A stretch of 64,000 nucleotides of DNA. It comes from Porodaedalea pini (lineage: Eukaryota; Basidiomycota; Agaricomycetes; Hymenochaetales; Hymenochaetaceae). The stretch covers positions 2,542,001-2,606,000 of the forward strand of contig NBAY01000002.1 of the NCBI GenBank assembly GCA_002794775.1. Direction: 5' to 3'. A model generated the notes under the pieces. It was given only the letters and a program-made list of their open reading frames with translations. It did no database searches and had not been told where the DNA came from. Below, piece after piece: positions 10,633 through 23,839 of the stretch (positions are counted from its first letter, which is position 1; each line of letters starts with the position of its first letter). Position numbers and translations under genes: made by a program.

Positions 10633-11204
10633 ATCGACTCACCGCTTTCGTCATAGCCGTGCCAGTACGCACGTTCTCGACAACCCAGCTGGCTACAACT
10701 ACAGTTGAACAGACGGATATTCCGTAATTACTAGTAAAGTATAATATGTGCATTTGACTTCATTTCTAACGAAGGCTGAGCAGAGACTCGGCGACAGGAA
10801 AAATCAAAGTAAGTGGAGAGAATGAATGGAGCCAACGGAGCAATAACATTAATGCGAAACATTGTTCTTGGAGCCTACATTAATATTCGCAGCGAGCGTT
10901 GAGCCTTCTTTTGAGCATTGTTTATGTCAGAGGCTTCCTGTACAGTTATCCACTGACACAATTGATATTGACCCATAAAGGCCAGGAGAGAATAGCGGTA
11001 ATATTAATATTAATGTAGCTAGACAGGCATGCAATATGAATAGAATGAACCCAAGCTTAAGGAAGTAAACGATTAGACTGAGCTGCAGCATCGACTGCAG
11101 AGAAGGAGACCGGGCCGTACGCGACGCCGATCCTGCTGTAATCACTATCGGCCGACCCGGAGTCACTTCATTCGCGCTCAGCTCACTGCCCTCCTCCTTC
11201 AAAA

Positions 11205-12942
11205 ATGGCGTTCACCATCCTCCGTGCGACCCGCCGCGCGCCATGCCTCGCCTCCTCTTCCCTCTACCGCCGCCAGTTTCTGAGCGTCTCTGCCGTCCGG
11301 CGCGAAGCAAATGTCACGCGCGACCCCATGACGGGCGAGCTCACCTCCCTCCCCGACATTGAGGTGCTCCTTTCCATTCTGTCTGTCCCGCAAAGAATGA
11401 ATGCGTCTAATTTTTTCAATGTGATAGCCTGCCCGGTTAAAAATCATCAAGAACTCTGAGCCGCGCCCTCCTCCGCCCTCCTCGAGCTTAGTCTTTGGCC
11501 AGGTTTTCGTGAGTCGCTTTCGCAGGACTTGTATCTCCTAAGCTTATTCAGTCTGGTAGACGGACCATATGCTGACTATCCCTTGGTCTGCGAACAGCGG
11601 CTGGGATGCGCCCAGAATCCAACCATGTGAACGTATTCCATCCATCTCGTGTTCAGAAGCTGAAGTCGTTCTCTATACCAGACGGACCTCTAAACCTTGA
11701 CCCGAGCTGCACTGTATTCCACTACGCACAAACTCTGTTCGAGGGCATGAAGGCTTACCGGGATGAGAGTGGAAAGGTCACATTGTTCCGGCCAGACATG
11801 AACATGAAGCGCATGAACTCCAGCGCCCAGCGAATAGCTCTCCCAGTATGCAGACCCTTTATAATACCGGATAAACTATACTCAACTATATTTTGTGCTG
11901 GCGTAGACGTTTAATGGCGAGGCCCTCCTCGAGCTCATCAAGGAACTCATCCGCGTCGACAAGCACTGGATCCCGCGCGAGCCGGGCTACAGTTTATACG
12001 TCCGGCCTACTCTCAGTATGACATGTCCTCCTTACAATCACTTCGCTGATTAATCTCTGCGTCCTTCCAGTCGGAACACAGAGAGCGATCGGTGTCGGCC
12101 CGCCGAACGAGGCACTTCTCTTCGTTATCTGCAGTCCGGTGGGTCCGTACTACCCACAAGGTTTCAAACCCATCGCTCTGTATGGTACCACGGAGTACAT
12201 CCGCGCCGCTCCTGGTGGTGCGCCCTTATCTTTTTGGTATAGTGGTGAGCTTGAGCTGATGGTGTGCGTGAAGGAACTGGCGGCTATAAGCTTGGCTCGA
12301 ACTACGCTCCGGGCGTGGTTCCGCAGAAAGCAGCAGCTCAAAAGGGATACGCCCAGAATTTATGGCTTCATGGACCGGAGCATTATCTGACGGAGGTAAC
12401 CTTGCCTGATTCGTGATTTTAGCACTTCTTGACGTTTTTCGAAGGTCGGCACGATGAACATGTTCGTCGTATTCAGGAAAGATAATGGCGGTAAGCATCC
12501 AACACCGAGATACGCTCGCTAAAAAATGAAAGTCTGAAGCTTATTTTCTCCTGCAGCCCTCGAACTGGTCACTCCTCCCCTAGATGGCATGATCCTGCCA
12601 GGCGTAACGCGCGACTCCGTGCTCACCCTCGCACGCGACCACATCTCAGGCAAGACGAGGCTCCCCGGACTGCCAGACGACCTCATCGTGAGCGAGCGCT
12701 CTGTGACGATGGGTGAGGTCAAGGCTGCAGCGGACAAGGACCAGCTCGTCGAGCTCTTTGGTGCGGGCACGGCAGCGATCATCTCCACCGTCGACAGGAT
12801 CGGCTACCTCGGCGAGGACGTGCTCATCCCGACGGGCCCCGACGGCATGGGTCCCGTCGCACGCGTCATCTGGCGGGAACTCATCGGGAGGCAGTTTGGT
12901 ACCATCCCGAGCGAGTGGAGCGTGACTGTTTGTGAATCTTAG
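11205..12942 (+). CDS. BAT1: Branched-chain amino acid aminotransferase, mitochondrial
   Basis: Reversibly transfers the amino group of Leu, Ile or Val to 2-oxoglutarate using PLP. Nine exons: 11205-11363, 11428-11508, 11560-11626, 11682-11845, 11907-12015, 12071-12217, 12274-12395, 12445-12490, 12557-12942, giving 426 residues. The first 35 residues are Arg/Ala/Ser-rich with no acidic residue, a mitochondrial presequence. Family blocks are FGQVFTDHMLTIPW, GWDAPRIQPYGPL, FEGMKAYRDESGKVTLFRP, APGGTGGYKLGSNYAPG (Lys is the PLP lysine), VGTMNMFVVF and LDGMILPGVTRDSVL. Only the splice 12218-12273 restores GGTGGYK, which supports the exon choice. Yeast has separate mitochondrial and cytosolic forms; the presequence points to the mitochondrial one. 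Confidence 0.95.
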
Positions 12943-13216
12943 GATTTTTTGTTTTACATTTTTATTATTTAGATGCGCTTTATTGGATATGTTTTGCGCG
13001 GGAAAAAAAAGTCTCATGTCCTATGGATCACCACAAACGTCATTATTAAGTTGATGTCATTTGTAACTACAGCATGGACACACGAAGCAAAGATGTCTTG
13101 GAAGAGGGGGAGTGATGATAAACAATGTAGACGTAAGAATGTAACGACATGGCGAATGGCAAGTTCAGTCAACAGAAAGCAGGCCAAATGTACGGATGCG
13201 GTGGTGGTATAGCGAG

Positions 13217-14192
<976 letters not shown>

Positions 14193-14418
14193 TATTCGTG
14201 AATAGTACAAGTAAAAAGCGATGAGCAGCAAGCAGTGGACGGGTACGTAGACAGAGTCACTCAGAAGCAAGAGAGACAGCAAGTGACGAGTGAGCAAGCA
14301 ATCAGCTGACGTACTCTCCTTTATTTGGAATACCGCCACCGCGACTGTCCTCCGCTATCGCACGCTCTTCCGCCCGACGCCCTCGACGTCGATTGCAACC
14401 GCGACTGCAACGCGTGCT

Positions 14419-15452
14419 ATGGCAGAGGCTTCATGGCAAGAAATCCTCAGACAGCGATTGATTGAGCGCAATAACAGGGATGCCGCGTTTGCGCCAATCA
14501 TCGAGCAGTGTACGTTCTTCGTCCTCCCCGCCTCTCACACGCGAAACACGCGGCTTACAATCACATTTTTAGACCGCCGACTTGCGCAGCAGACGAAGCT
14601 GCTCAAGGAGCGCAATGCCTCTCTTCTCAAGGCAGTCGGCTCTGTACGCTCCAACCCCAACTCCTCAACGGTCTTCGTACCTGGAACAGACGAGTACGCA
14701 TGCATGGAAGCGCGCAGAGAACCTTCTTTTTATTGACGCTGAGATTTTTCAGTAACCCTGTACGCGCAGCGTACGTTACATCGCTTGAACAGCAAATATC
14801 CACACTGCGGGATGAACTGGCGACAGTATACAAGACACAAGGCCAAAACGCACAACGGTTGCTCGCGATGACGGAGACGCTTCGAGAAAAGGAAGAACAG
14901 GCTCGCGGCGAATCAGAAAATTTGCGACATGCCAGAGAAGAAATCGCCGTATTACGGAAGAAGGTCGACCAGCATAATGAGCTTATGTCTGAGAAAGATA
15001 GGACGGCACAGGTTCGTATTATCCTCCCTTCCTGTCTTAGCAGCTTTTACTGAACATGAGTATATAAGGTATTACATGATGAAATCAACACCCTTCAGCT
15101 TGAGCTAGGCCAGATCGAGGAGCGCAATGGCATCCTGACTCGTGACAATGCGAAGCTCCTCCAACGCTGGCTAGACGCGAAACAAACAGAGGCGAACAAA
15201 ATGAACGAAGCAAATGACTTCTACGAAGACATGCGCTCGCGACACCAGGCCGTAATCAGCTGGCGAGACAAAAACTCCGCTCCTCCGAGTTCTGTGGGTG
15301 GAGATGACTACGGCGACGTGCGCTCGGGGTCGCAAGCATCTGCTTCGGGGCCGGGAAACGGGGCCGCCAACGGCGATCGGAAAGCGGGACAGATGAGGGA
15401 TGGGACGAAATCTCAACCGGATCGCGCGACGAATCTGAGTCCGAATGGCTAA
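14419..15452 (+). CDS. ATG16: Autophagy protein Atg16
   Basis: Coiled-coil partner of Atg5 in the Atg12-Atg5-Atg16 complex, which directs Atg8 lipidation to the forming autophagosome. Exons 14419-14509, 14573-14693, 14753-15011, 15069-15452. The N terminus has the Atg5-binding helix (WQEILRQRLIERNNRDAAF), then IIEQYRRLAQQTKLLKERNA. A long coiled coil follows (about residues 85-215), containing LLQRWLDAKQTEANKMNEAND, typical of fungal Atg16. The tail is Gly/Ser-rich with no WD40 repeats, as expected in fungi. An in-frame ATG at 14290 would add 43 residues unlike any Atg16, so the start at 14419 is preferred. Confidence 0.93.
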
Positions 15453-15992
15453 AGGTCGACGATGAGAAGAGTCTGCCAGACGTTTAGAATCCCATTAGCA
15501 GACTCTGCATCTCATTCGTTATACCCATTATAATTCATATATCCTGATCGCCGTTCTGCATCTCATGCTCTTTGCTTCTGTACTTACGAGTATCCTCGAG
15601 GTTAATGGATTGTTTGCAATAGTTACTTAACTTTGATTCACAATTAACGTTAAGTGCAAGAAAAATACACCCACTTTTATTGAGACATCCTTCTCGATAA
15701 ACGAAGACATAAGGGAAGAGAAAGAAAGCATGGAGGCAAACAGATAATTAGGAATTGAAAAAGAATTGGGGGAAAGACAGCAAGAGTTTAGACTCGTGGA
15801 TACTTTATGGCTGACACCAATTTAAACTGATGTACTCGAGAGATTTGAGCCAATGTGTGAAGGGAAAAAAAGAGGAGAAAAGAGAAAAGAAAAAAAAAGG
15901 GAAGAAAAGGGAATTTCTTGGACTACATCTTGTCGGTGATTTCAGAAATGATTGTGGAAAGAACAGAGCTACAATCAAAAATACGAATCAGT

Positions 15993-17479
15993 TCAGGAAG
16001 CTTGATTAGCGTCAGTCTGGCCGGCCGCAGCGGGCTGCCCGTAGTAACCTGAGACGCAAGTCAGTCAATGATCTTCTAAGACCAATCAAGAGGTTTTGAC
16101 GAACCACCCCAGTAGTTGTAGTACTGACTCGGGTTGCTACCCCACTGCGCCTGCGCACCTTGCGCAGCAGCGCTGGCGTCGGCTCCCGGAGCAGCGGCAG
16201 CACCACCAGCACCAGCACCAGCACCAGCAGTAGCGGGAGATGGCATGCCGGGCGCAGCACCCGTTGCACCAGCTGCACCGAAGCCAGGGTATCCGGGGAA
16301 GCCGTACTGACCGTACGTGTTCGCCTGAGGCATGCCATAAGGAGCGGACTGCATGTCCTTAAATATACAATCAATAAATCTGAACAATTCGAACCTTAAG
16401 GAGACTCACAACATTGCCATAGGGAGCCGCTCCCGGGTTCGGGCTGATGGCAGACGCAGGCTGCACAGTTCCTCCATCTGCGCGGTCCTTGCCCCAACTG
16501 CACTTGATCGGTCGGCCGTGCACCATCTGGCCCTGCAGCTGAACGATAGCCACAGCAGCGTTCTCGTGCGTGTCGAGCTTGACAAAGGCGAAACCACGGT
16601 CCGCCTGCATGCGAATCTCGGACAAGTACCCGATCGACTGGAAGAGCGGGATGAGATCGGCTTGCGTGCAGTAGGGCACAAGGTTGCCGACGTAGACCGT
16701 GGAATTGTAGGCAGGGGTCTGCGTGACGACAGTCTCATAAGAAAGAGGGCCACCCTGGAAGTTGATGGGAGCCGGGGCACCACCAGCGCCGGCGGGGCGC
16801 GGAGCAGCAGGCATAGCACCCTGGGTCTTCTGGTTGGCCCAGTTGACGCGGATGGCACGGGAGCCGAGCCATTCGCCGTTCATGGTCGCGATGGCCTGCT
16901 CAGCGTCCGTTTTATCGCGGAAGGCGAGGAAACCATAGCCGCGGGACTTGCCAGAGTTCATATCCCACATGACTCTAGCATCGGAAAGGGTGCCGAAGGC
17001 GGAAAATGCCTTGGCGAGGACGGCATCATTCACCTCGGGGGAGAGGTCGCCAACGAAGACATGATAGTGGCCGGAAGTATCCTCCTTGGTTGCAGTGCCC
17101 TGATAAGCCCAGTTGACACGGATCTCAGTGTCAAATATCTTTCTGCCGTTGAGAGTCTGGAGAGCGGTCTCAGCGGCACGCATGTCCATGTATTCAACGA
17201 AGCCGTAATTGAGGCCACCATGCTGATAGTTACGATCGGGAATGATTTTTACATGCTGGACCGGACCGGCGACAGCAAAGATCTCTGTGAGCATATACTC
17301 TGTGACACGAGGACTAAGGTTTCCGACGTAGAGATGTGCACGTCTCTGTGAACATGCAAGAGTCTCGGTAAGCAAACATCGCTCGTCAAGGATCTGTCAC
17401 CCTTCAAGAGGGTACAGGCAATGGAGATATGACGCACCGCATCCTCAGCAGCACCAGGGCCAGCCATTAATGGATTCAT
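15993..17479 (-). CDS. PUB1: TIA-1/Pub1-like RNA-binding protein with three RRMs
   Basis: Binds U-rich and poly(A) RNA and is a stress-granule component in yeast. Starts MNPLMAGPGAAEDA, then an intron (17348-17438). RRM1 begins RRAHLYVGNLSPRVTEYML; RRM2 has HVFVGDLSPEVNDAVL and RGYGFLAF; RRM3 has STVYVGNLVPYCTQADL and RGFAFVKLDTHENAA. The tail is Gly/Ala/Tyr-rich and low in complexity (NTYGQYGFPGYPGFGAAG, an AGAGAGAGG run, SQYYNYWGGYYGQ), as in prion-like domains of TIA-1. Two further introns lie in the tail; the last exon ends QTDANQAS. Total about 425 residues. Tandem downstream of PHB1. Confidence 0.93.
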
Positions 17480-17837
17480 GATTTAGCGTGGACGAAAGAC
17501 GAGACCTGGGGGAAGGAATCGGGTAAGTGCGCTGAAATTTGCAGATGAGGTGATGGAGGTGATTACAAGACAGAGAGCGAATTGACTGCGAGATGGAGAG
17601 AGCAGACTGAGAGAGACTGAGAGAAAAGTCCTGGGGAGATGAGAGAAATAGAGAGAAAAGGAACAGAGACAATTCAGACGAGAGACAGAGATGAGAATTG
17701 GACTGTACAGACGCTCAACAAGTTAAGTTAATGCGCAGAGCACGTCCAAAACAGATAACGGCATCATTCTCACGCTTCTGATTATGTAAGTCGGAGTTAC
17801 TTTTGCAGTAAGCACCAATTACTACATGCAAAGTACT

Positions 17838-18815
17838 CTACTTGCGCGTAGGCACGTTCAGCAAAATATTCCCTCCCCCGCTCGGAATGTAGGTCACATT
17901 CGGATTCTGCACGAGCGATGTCGCAATCGCCTTGGAAGTCTCAATCTTTTTGAATGCAACGAATGCCTCTCCGACCCTGTCCAGCGCCTTGGAAATCACA
18001 GCCGCACCCTCTGCCTCGCCCTCCGCACGGATGACCGCAGCTTGCCGCTCCTGCTCCGCCTTCTCGACGATGAACTTCGCCCGCTCAGCATCCTGCTGTG
18101 CAATTTGCTTCGCCTCTACTGCCTGCGTGAACTCCTTCCCGAACGTAAGGTGAGTAATGGACACGTCTTCCAGCTGGATGTGGAACTCGTTTGCTCGCGC
18201 AAGCAGGTCCTCCCGGATCCGCGACGATACCACTTCTCGCTGTGTAATCAACTCTGCAGCGTCGAACTGTGCGACAATGCTTTTCAGCACTTCGTTCCCA
18301 ATTGAAGGCAGGACACGCTCGTCATAGTCCATGCCGAGGCTTTGGTAGATCTTTGACAGGTGGTTGACGTCCGGCTTCGACAGCACACGCAGCGTTAGGG
18401 TGACCATTTGCAAGTCCTTGGAGCCAGTCGTTGTAGATATGTTCTGTATAGCTATAAGCACTTGTATCTCATCTATCCGGCGATTGACTTACTCGTGGTT
18501 TAATGCGAACGTCGTAGAGAATAGCCCGTTGAAGCCAAGGGATCAAGAAATGAGTCCCCTCAGAGGATGCCTTGAGACAATTACAATTCAGCATAGCTCT
18601 TTGGGGCGTAGTTCGAGTGTATTCACTTCAGACCTCACACCGGAGAAACGGTCAAACATGACAGCGCGGTAGCCTCCCGGAACATCGTAAATACTAGACT
18701 GCAAAACCATAGCGCCCACTCCGAGGGGCACTTTTCGACGATTGTTAGAAAGCCATTTAAGATAGCTTGCATTCAACACACCTATGAGTCTGGAGAGTCT
18801 GTTCGGGAAGGCCAT
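17838..18815 (-). CDS. PHB1: Prohibitin 1 (mitochondrial inner-membrane ring subunit)
   Basis: Forms the Phb1-Phb2 ring in the mitochondrial inner membrane, acting as a scaffold for the m-AAA protease. N terminus MAFPNRLSRLI joins over a short intron to VPLGVGAMVLQSSIYDVPGG, which contains the membrane anchor. The SPFH domain follows: GYRAVMFDRFSG, EGTHFLIPWLQRAILYDVRI, KDLQMVTLTLRVLSKPDV, and the helix region FGKEFTQAVEAKQIAQQDAE. The end is NILLNVPTRK. Joining SG to ASSEGTHF requires a GTGAGG donor. Length about 270 residues, normal for Phb1 and without the N-terminal extension of Phb2. Confidence 0.95.
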
Positions 18816-19139
18816 GACAGCAAGAGGGAAGTCAGAGACACGCGCGACTGTGGGCTGAGAAGGAAAGCTTGTGAGTTGCCGGTGAGACGCGTTCTGGCAC
18901 GTCGATCACTCACGCTTACTATAATGATCTACATACACAACATACCAAAAACAGAATCGATTCGATGAATCTCGAGACAACATTCGGAGCACTAGTACTG
19001 TGGCGGCTGCAAGAATTATTTATGTACGGTCAGGCAATAAAAGAGCGTATGACGGAAAGAGTGTGACGGGAAGGAGAAAATGGGTGCCCGAATTTGAAAA
19101 GGGAAAATTAAAGTCCAAGCAGAGAATTAATATTGTTTC

Positions 19140-22100
19140 TCAATGCGCATGGCGCTGAACGTGTCTCTTTGACTGCGAAGAGCCGATGCTCACAGACCCA
19201 GTCAACCGGATGTCTCTGCTGCTCGCGCCGACCGAAATACCCGTCTCGCCTGCAGGCATCTCGTAGCGCTGCGAAACGACGTCCCAGACAGACAAGTCGA
19301 AACGCGAGAGCTGCATCGTGACGGTCTGTGCAGCACCTGAAGCGAGCGCGATGCTGTCGAAGCCCTTCAGGTTCATCGGCGCGGAATTTGCAGAGGTGGG
19401 CGGCGAGGTGTACAGTTGGGGTATCTGTCCAATTATATCAGCACGGTCGCTCGTAGATATGGAGAGGAAAAGACATGCCTCAGTGCCATCCACGGAGCCA
19501 TTGTTCTTGACCGTGAAAGTGACGTTTATGACTTTCTCGTGCAACCTGAACTCCTTTTAGCCAATGGTTCATTGGTTTGAACATTGTCAACGTACCATGG
19601 ATCAAGAGACTGGCCATCGCCGTTCGCCTGGCGGGTTCCCCCAGCGACAGAGCCGCTGACTGTCAATCTCGAGTAGTCAAAGGTCGTGTATGACAGCCCA
19701 TAGCCGAACTCGAAGCGAGGCTCGATTTCGGCCTTCAAATTCAAAGTGTGAGTAAAATCATGATTATGAGAATACTCGAGCTTACCTGGTCGAAGTGTCG
19801 ATAATCGACAAAGAGGCCTTCCGAGTAGTTGATCTGGAGGTTGGAGTTTGATTCATAGATCACCTGGGCGGAATAGTCGCTCGTGTTCTTCGCGATCGTG
19901 TACGGAAGCCGACCGCTTGGATTAACCGCACCGTAAAGAACATCGACGAGGGAATTGCCTACGAAGCTTTGATATGACCAAGTCTGATATGAACTGAGAC
20001 CTTTGTACCACGTACCTGCTTCTTGCCCAGGAAGTCCAGCCCAGACCTGGAGAGGAGAGGGGGGAAAGGTATAAGAAGAAACAGATATGATGACACAATG
20101 CAACTCGTTCTTACTACGGCAGTGACTTCAATATATTTCAGTTAGAAAAGCTCGATGGAGGGATTATATAAAGAACATACCGTTCTTGTTGGTGATCCAA
20201 GCCTCCGTGATTATAGGCCCAACAGTATTGACCACTACGACTGTATTGTTGTTGACGGAGGTGACCGCCTGAACCAGAGCGTCCTGAGGCAAAAATACTG
20301 AGTACATAGGCTGACGATGCTCTCCCGTAAGCTTGTACTCACCCCTTCGTGCCAAGCGTATAAGTCGTTCCGATCCCCCGCATTGCCTAACGTCCACAAC
20401 CACATTTATCACTACCAGAATCGATGATGACATCTAGTAATTACCTTCGACAGTCAGATATGCCTCTCCACTATCAGCTGTGATGAAGACGAATGCGACG
20501 TCCTTGCCCAATGCGATGCTCTTGGCTTTGTCCGTGTCTTTATCACTCAGAGAGGAAGAGACAATCGTCCCGTCCGCCGCCGAGCGACTGGTGATGGCGT
20601 CAAGAGGCTAGATACGATGTGTGTCAGCCTTGTATGCTTCTTTACGAAAGTGAAGCGTACCGAAACAAGGTACGGGAAGTCGCAAGTTCTGCGAGGCGTT
20701 GAGTTTAAGCCGTGTTCTCTGACCACAATGACGAAATTTAAGGACGTACCCGCTACCCCACCCCATTGCAAGCACTCCATCATCGCCGCCACGGTCGATA
20801 TAGCTGTCAAAAGATTAAATATAGGCATATAAATGCAGATCGGATATCCTTGGTTCCTACCCGTTGGGACCCAGCGAAGAGTTACCGGCACCATTTCCAA
20901 TGACTGCAATGGTAGATGGAGAGTTCAGAGGCAGGACACTTCCGGTGTTCTTCAGCAGTACAGTAGACGCTGCGCCAATCTGGCGAATCAGGCTGCAGAG
21001 ATCGCATTAAAGCCATATATATGGCCAAAGGCATCTAAAAGATATTTCTAATGCACTTACGTTGCGTGATCGTCTTGAACGTCGACATGCTTTCCGAGGA
21101 ATTGGAGCCATGCATTGAAGTTGACGGACGGGTAGTCGGCGGCATCCTGTCCGAGCAAGTACCATGCAGCTAGGATACGTGTCGCAAGATCCTTGAAGGA
21201 GTAGAGCAAGCTCTAAATTATATCCAAGTGAACCCAGTAGAGGTCTACGTACGTCAATGCGTTCTTCCGACACCTGTCCCGTCTGCGCGGCGATTACCAG
21301 TGCTGGACCGAAGTAGCTATGAAGACCAGGTTCGTCAGTGACTAGGTAGCGAGACATTCATACGACTTTGATACCTTCCACCGAGAATAGGGATGATATC
21401 TCCTGGCATAGTCATCTACCAGAAACAATGAGCATCCAGGAAGAATTATAAAATGATGAGAACTTCACGGACATCCAAACCTGCATTGACAGACAACGTG
21501 GAGTGCGTCGCCTCCCAGTCTACATGCCAACAGGCTTTGTGAGATTCAGGCCTCTGGCATACACCCAGTTCGACTCACCCGACATCACGTCTGTATGAAG
21601 ACAGTTAGACTTAGTCTATTGAAACTCAAAACGCAATAAGATCCGCTCACATCCAGGAAATCCAAATTCGCCTTTCAGAACGCCGTTTAGCATTTTATCG
21701 TTCTCGCAAGCATATGTGTCGTTGACTAGATTGCTTGATGTTCAAACGAAGAGAAGCGATGAGTTCGAGGCATCGGCTCACCTTTGTCTGTGGAAGAAAT
21801 GAGCGTTAGTCGGGCGTGCCAGTGAGAGAAGAAGCATCCTTACTGTAACTACACATGAACGACGCTACTCCGGCTTGCACGCTTCGAAGGAACTAAAAAT
21901 TACTGTTTAGTGACGAACATGCGTTACTCTCATACTGCCATTACCGGGATGCCATAAATCTCATGTTGCTTGAGTGAGCAGACACAACGTCAGTACCTGA
22001 GAATGATGAGGTTCATAACGCATCCTACCGTCCTAAAGAAGGAAGTTAGCAAGGCCTTCAGACATAACCTCCTTGCGACATACCTGTCATCGACGTTTGA

Positions 22101-23338
22101 AGACGCCGTCTCTCGCGAATGTTCTTGCTCACTGTAAACAACGAGGCATCAGAAACACGATCCCTATGAGACAATAAAGGCATACTTATTGATGAAATGC
22201 TTTGCGCAAGCCTGAACGCCGACGGACTGGGTGCCTTGAATTGTTTCGTATGCAGCCTCTCCGGAAAGATAAGGGTCTCCGCCAAAGCCTTCCCAGTTCC
22301 TTCCCGCAGCCTAAATATATTTCTCAGCTCAGGGTGATTAGTGAAGTCAAATCATAACTCTGCTTACAGGCGCGCGCATGATATTCCTTGACCTTGTCAA
22401 TTCCGGGTGTTAAATTGATTTAACGGATAGACTCACATCATGGGCCCAAGGGCAACATTGACACCCTTCCCTCTGTGCTCCGCTCCGATGGCTGCGCCAC
22501 GCTTGTAGATTAGGTCTCTGTTGAAGCTGTTTGAATACATAATCAGCAGGAGTTCATATTTTTCTGGGAGGCAGGCTCACGTTGCAGCAGCGTTTATCCC
22601 TCTTTCATGGACGTTTCAGTTTTTTTTGTACTATAGGAGTCCTTAGAAAGTCTTACGCAGGGAAAGCAGAAACCTTGTCCGCATAACGAACACCGAGTGC
22701 GCTGTCTGTACCCAAGCAAGTTACAAGACGCAAAAGACGAAATATTTTCGCAACACTTGCCTTCGAGACAAAAGCCTGGAAAGTCGATCTTGGAGATGGC
22801 AGGGGTATTTCCAACGCACGGCCCTATCCGATGTAAGAAATTTCCAGGAGTTTGCCGCACGTGAATGAAAAAAACGAACCTTTCAATTCACCAACACCTT
22901 CCGTACAAGCCAGTTAGAATTTGTGAGTGACATCGTATGAATTGAAAACAAACCAGTGCCGAGATTCACTTTGTCTGCGAGAGTCAGGTTTTTAACCGTG
23001 TTCTTAGCCTTGGAGATGGCCGCGAGCCATTCCGGTGAGATGTTCGCAGCTAAGGCGGCCCAAGCAAAGTTTTTGATGGGATCAGGGATCGACGAAAAAG
23101 ATCGGCACTCACTTGGACTCGCAGTTGTGGCAGGCGAGGTCGAAGAAGCCGACGACGACGAATCTATACCGATAAATTTGAGGAATTGTATAATATCAAA
23201 TCGAGAGAAACATTTACTTTGGGAGCAAACGAGTGACAGGGAGGCGGTGATGGTTAAAAGAGAGACGGCCCTCATTAAGACGAAGAGGAGGAAGGTGGTG
23301 GACCAACGAAGCTCCCAGTTCGTTTCCAGTCTGGCCAA
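19140..23338 (-). CDS. Secreted GH3 beta-glucosidase
   Basis: Hydrolyses cellobiose and other beta-glucosides, retaining mechanism. The gene is broken by many introns. The N terminus holds a signal peptide ([19 protein letters not shown]); a second in-frame ATG at 23275 would start exactly there and is an equally good start. A Ser/Thr linker follows. Catalytic-domain blocks include [37 protein letters not shown], and the nucleophile in VMSDWEATHS, whose Asp codon is split by an intron (21579 with 21519-21518). The second domain has [18 protein letters not shown] and AVIGNGAG. The C-terminal fibronectin III-like domain ([15 protein letters not shown] to [11 protein letters not shown]) ends at 19140. 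Introns 23164-23217 (54 nt) and 19959-20015 (57 nt) are stop-free multiples of three. Role inferred: plant biomass use. Confidence 0.92.
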
Positions 23339-23458
23339 GCTTTATACTAAATTATAGGACTCGTTATCACGAGATATGTATTAATATCGCTGCGTCGAAC
23401 AGCCGGAAATTAAAGCCAGCATTAATATTGTCGATGTACAGTTCAGCTTGGACGTAGA

Positions 23459-23466
23459 TTTATATA
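23459..23466 (-). promoter_or_regulatory. TATA box of the beta-glucosidase gene
   Basis: Reading the minus strand gives TATATAAA, 121 bp before the first ATG (23338) and 184 bp before the alternative one (23275). Position and sequence fit a TATA element of an inducible secreted-enzyme gene. Inferred from position only. Confidence 0.4.
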
Positions 23467-23839
23467 GTGCCGTGTGCCCCCATACATCGGATCAGAAGGT
23501 AAGAACAACGAGAAGGCATGAAGCGAACTACACGTTTTGGCATCGAAGGCGGTAAAATATAGGAGCGGCTGCAAGGAGATGAAACGGAGAAGAGAAAGAT
23601 GCGTCAGAGCGTGAGACCATCAATTCAAAGTATCGTCCATTCGCCTGATTGTAAACAACAGATAACCCAATACGCAGAAGGAACAAACCAATCGATTTTG
23701 ACTAGTATTACAAGTATATTAACAATTAAACACTTCCCATAGGCTAAAACGCAAAACCATGCCAAACCAATGACACAAAGAACATGCGCCTGCACGGACC
23801 GCTATCATGACAAGTCGTGCTTCGACGTCCCTTACCACG

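Noticed and set aside
14290..14418. Upstream in-frame start for ATG16
   Set aside because: The 43 extra residues do not resemble Atg16 and would occupy most of the short shared promoter; the Atg5-binding helix begins right after the ATG at 14419.
16353..17351. 332-codon plus-strand frame across the PUB1 gene
   Set aside because: Antisense shadow of the three RRM domains, created by codon bias.
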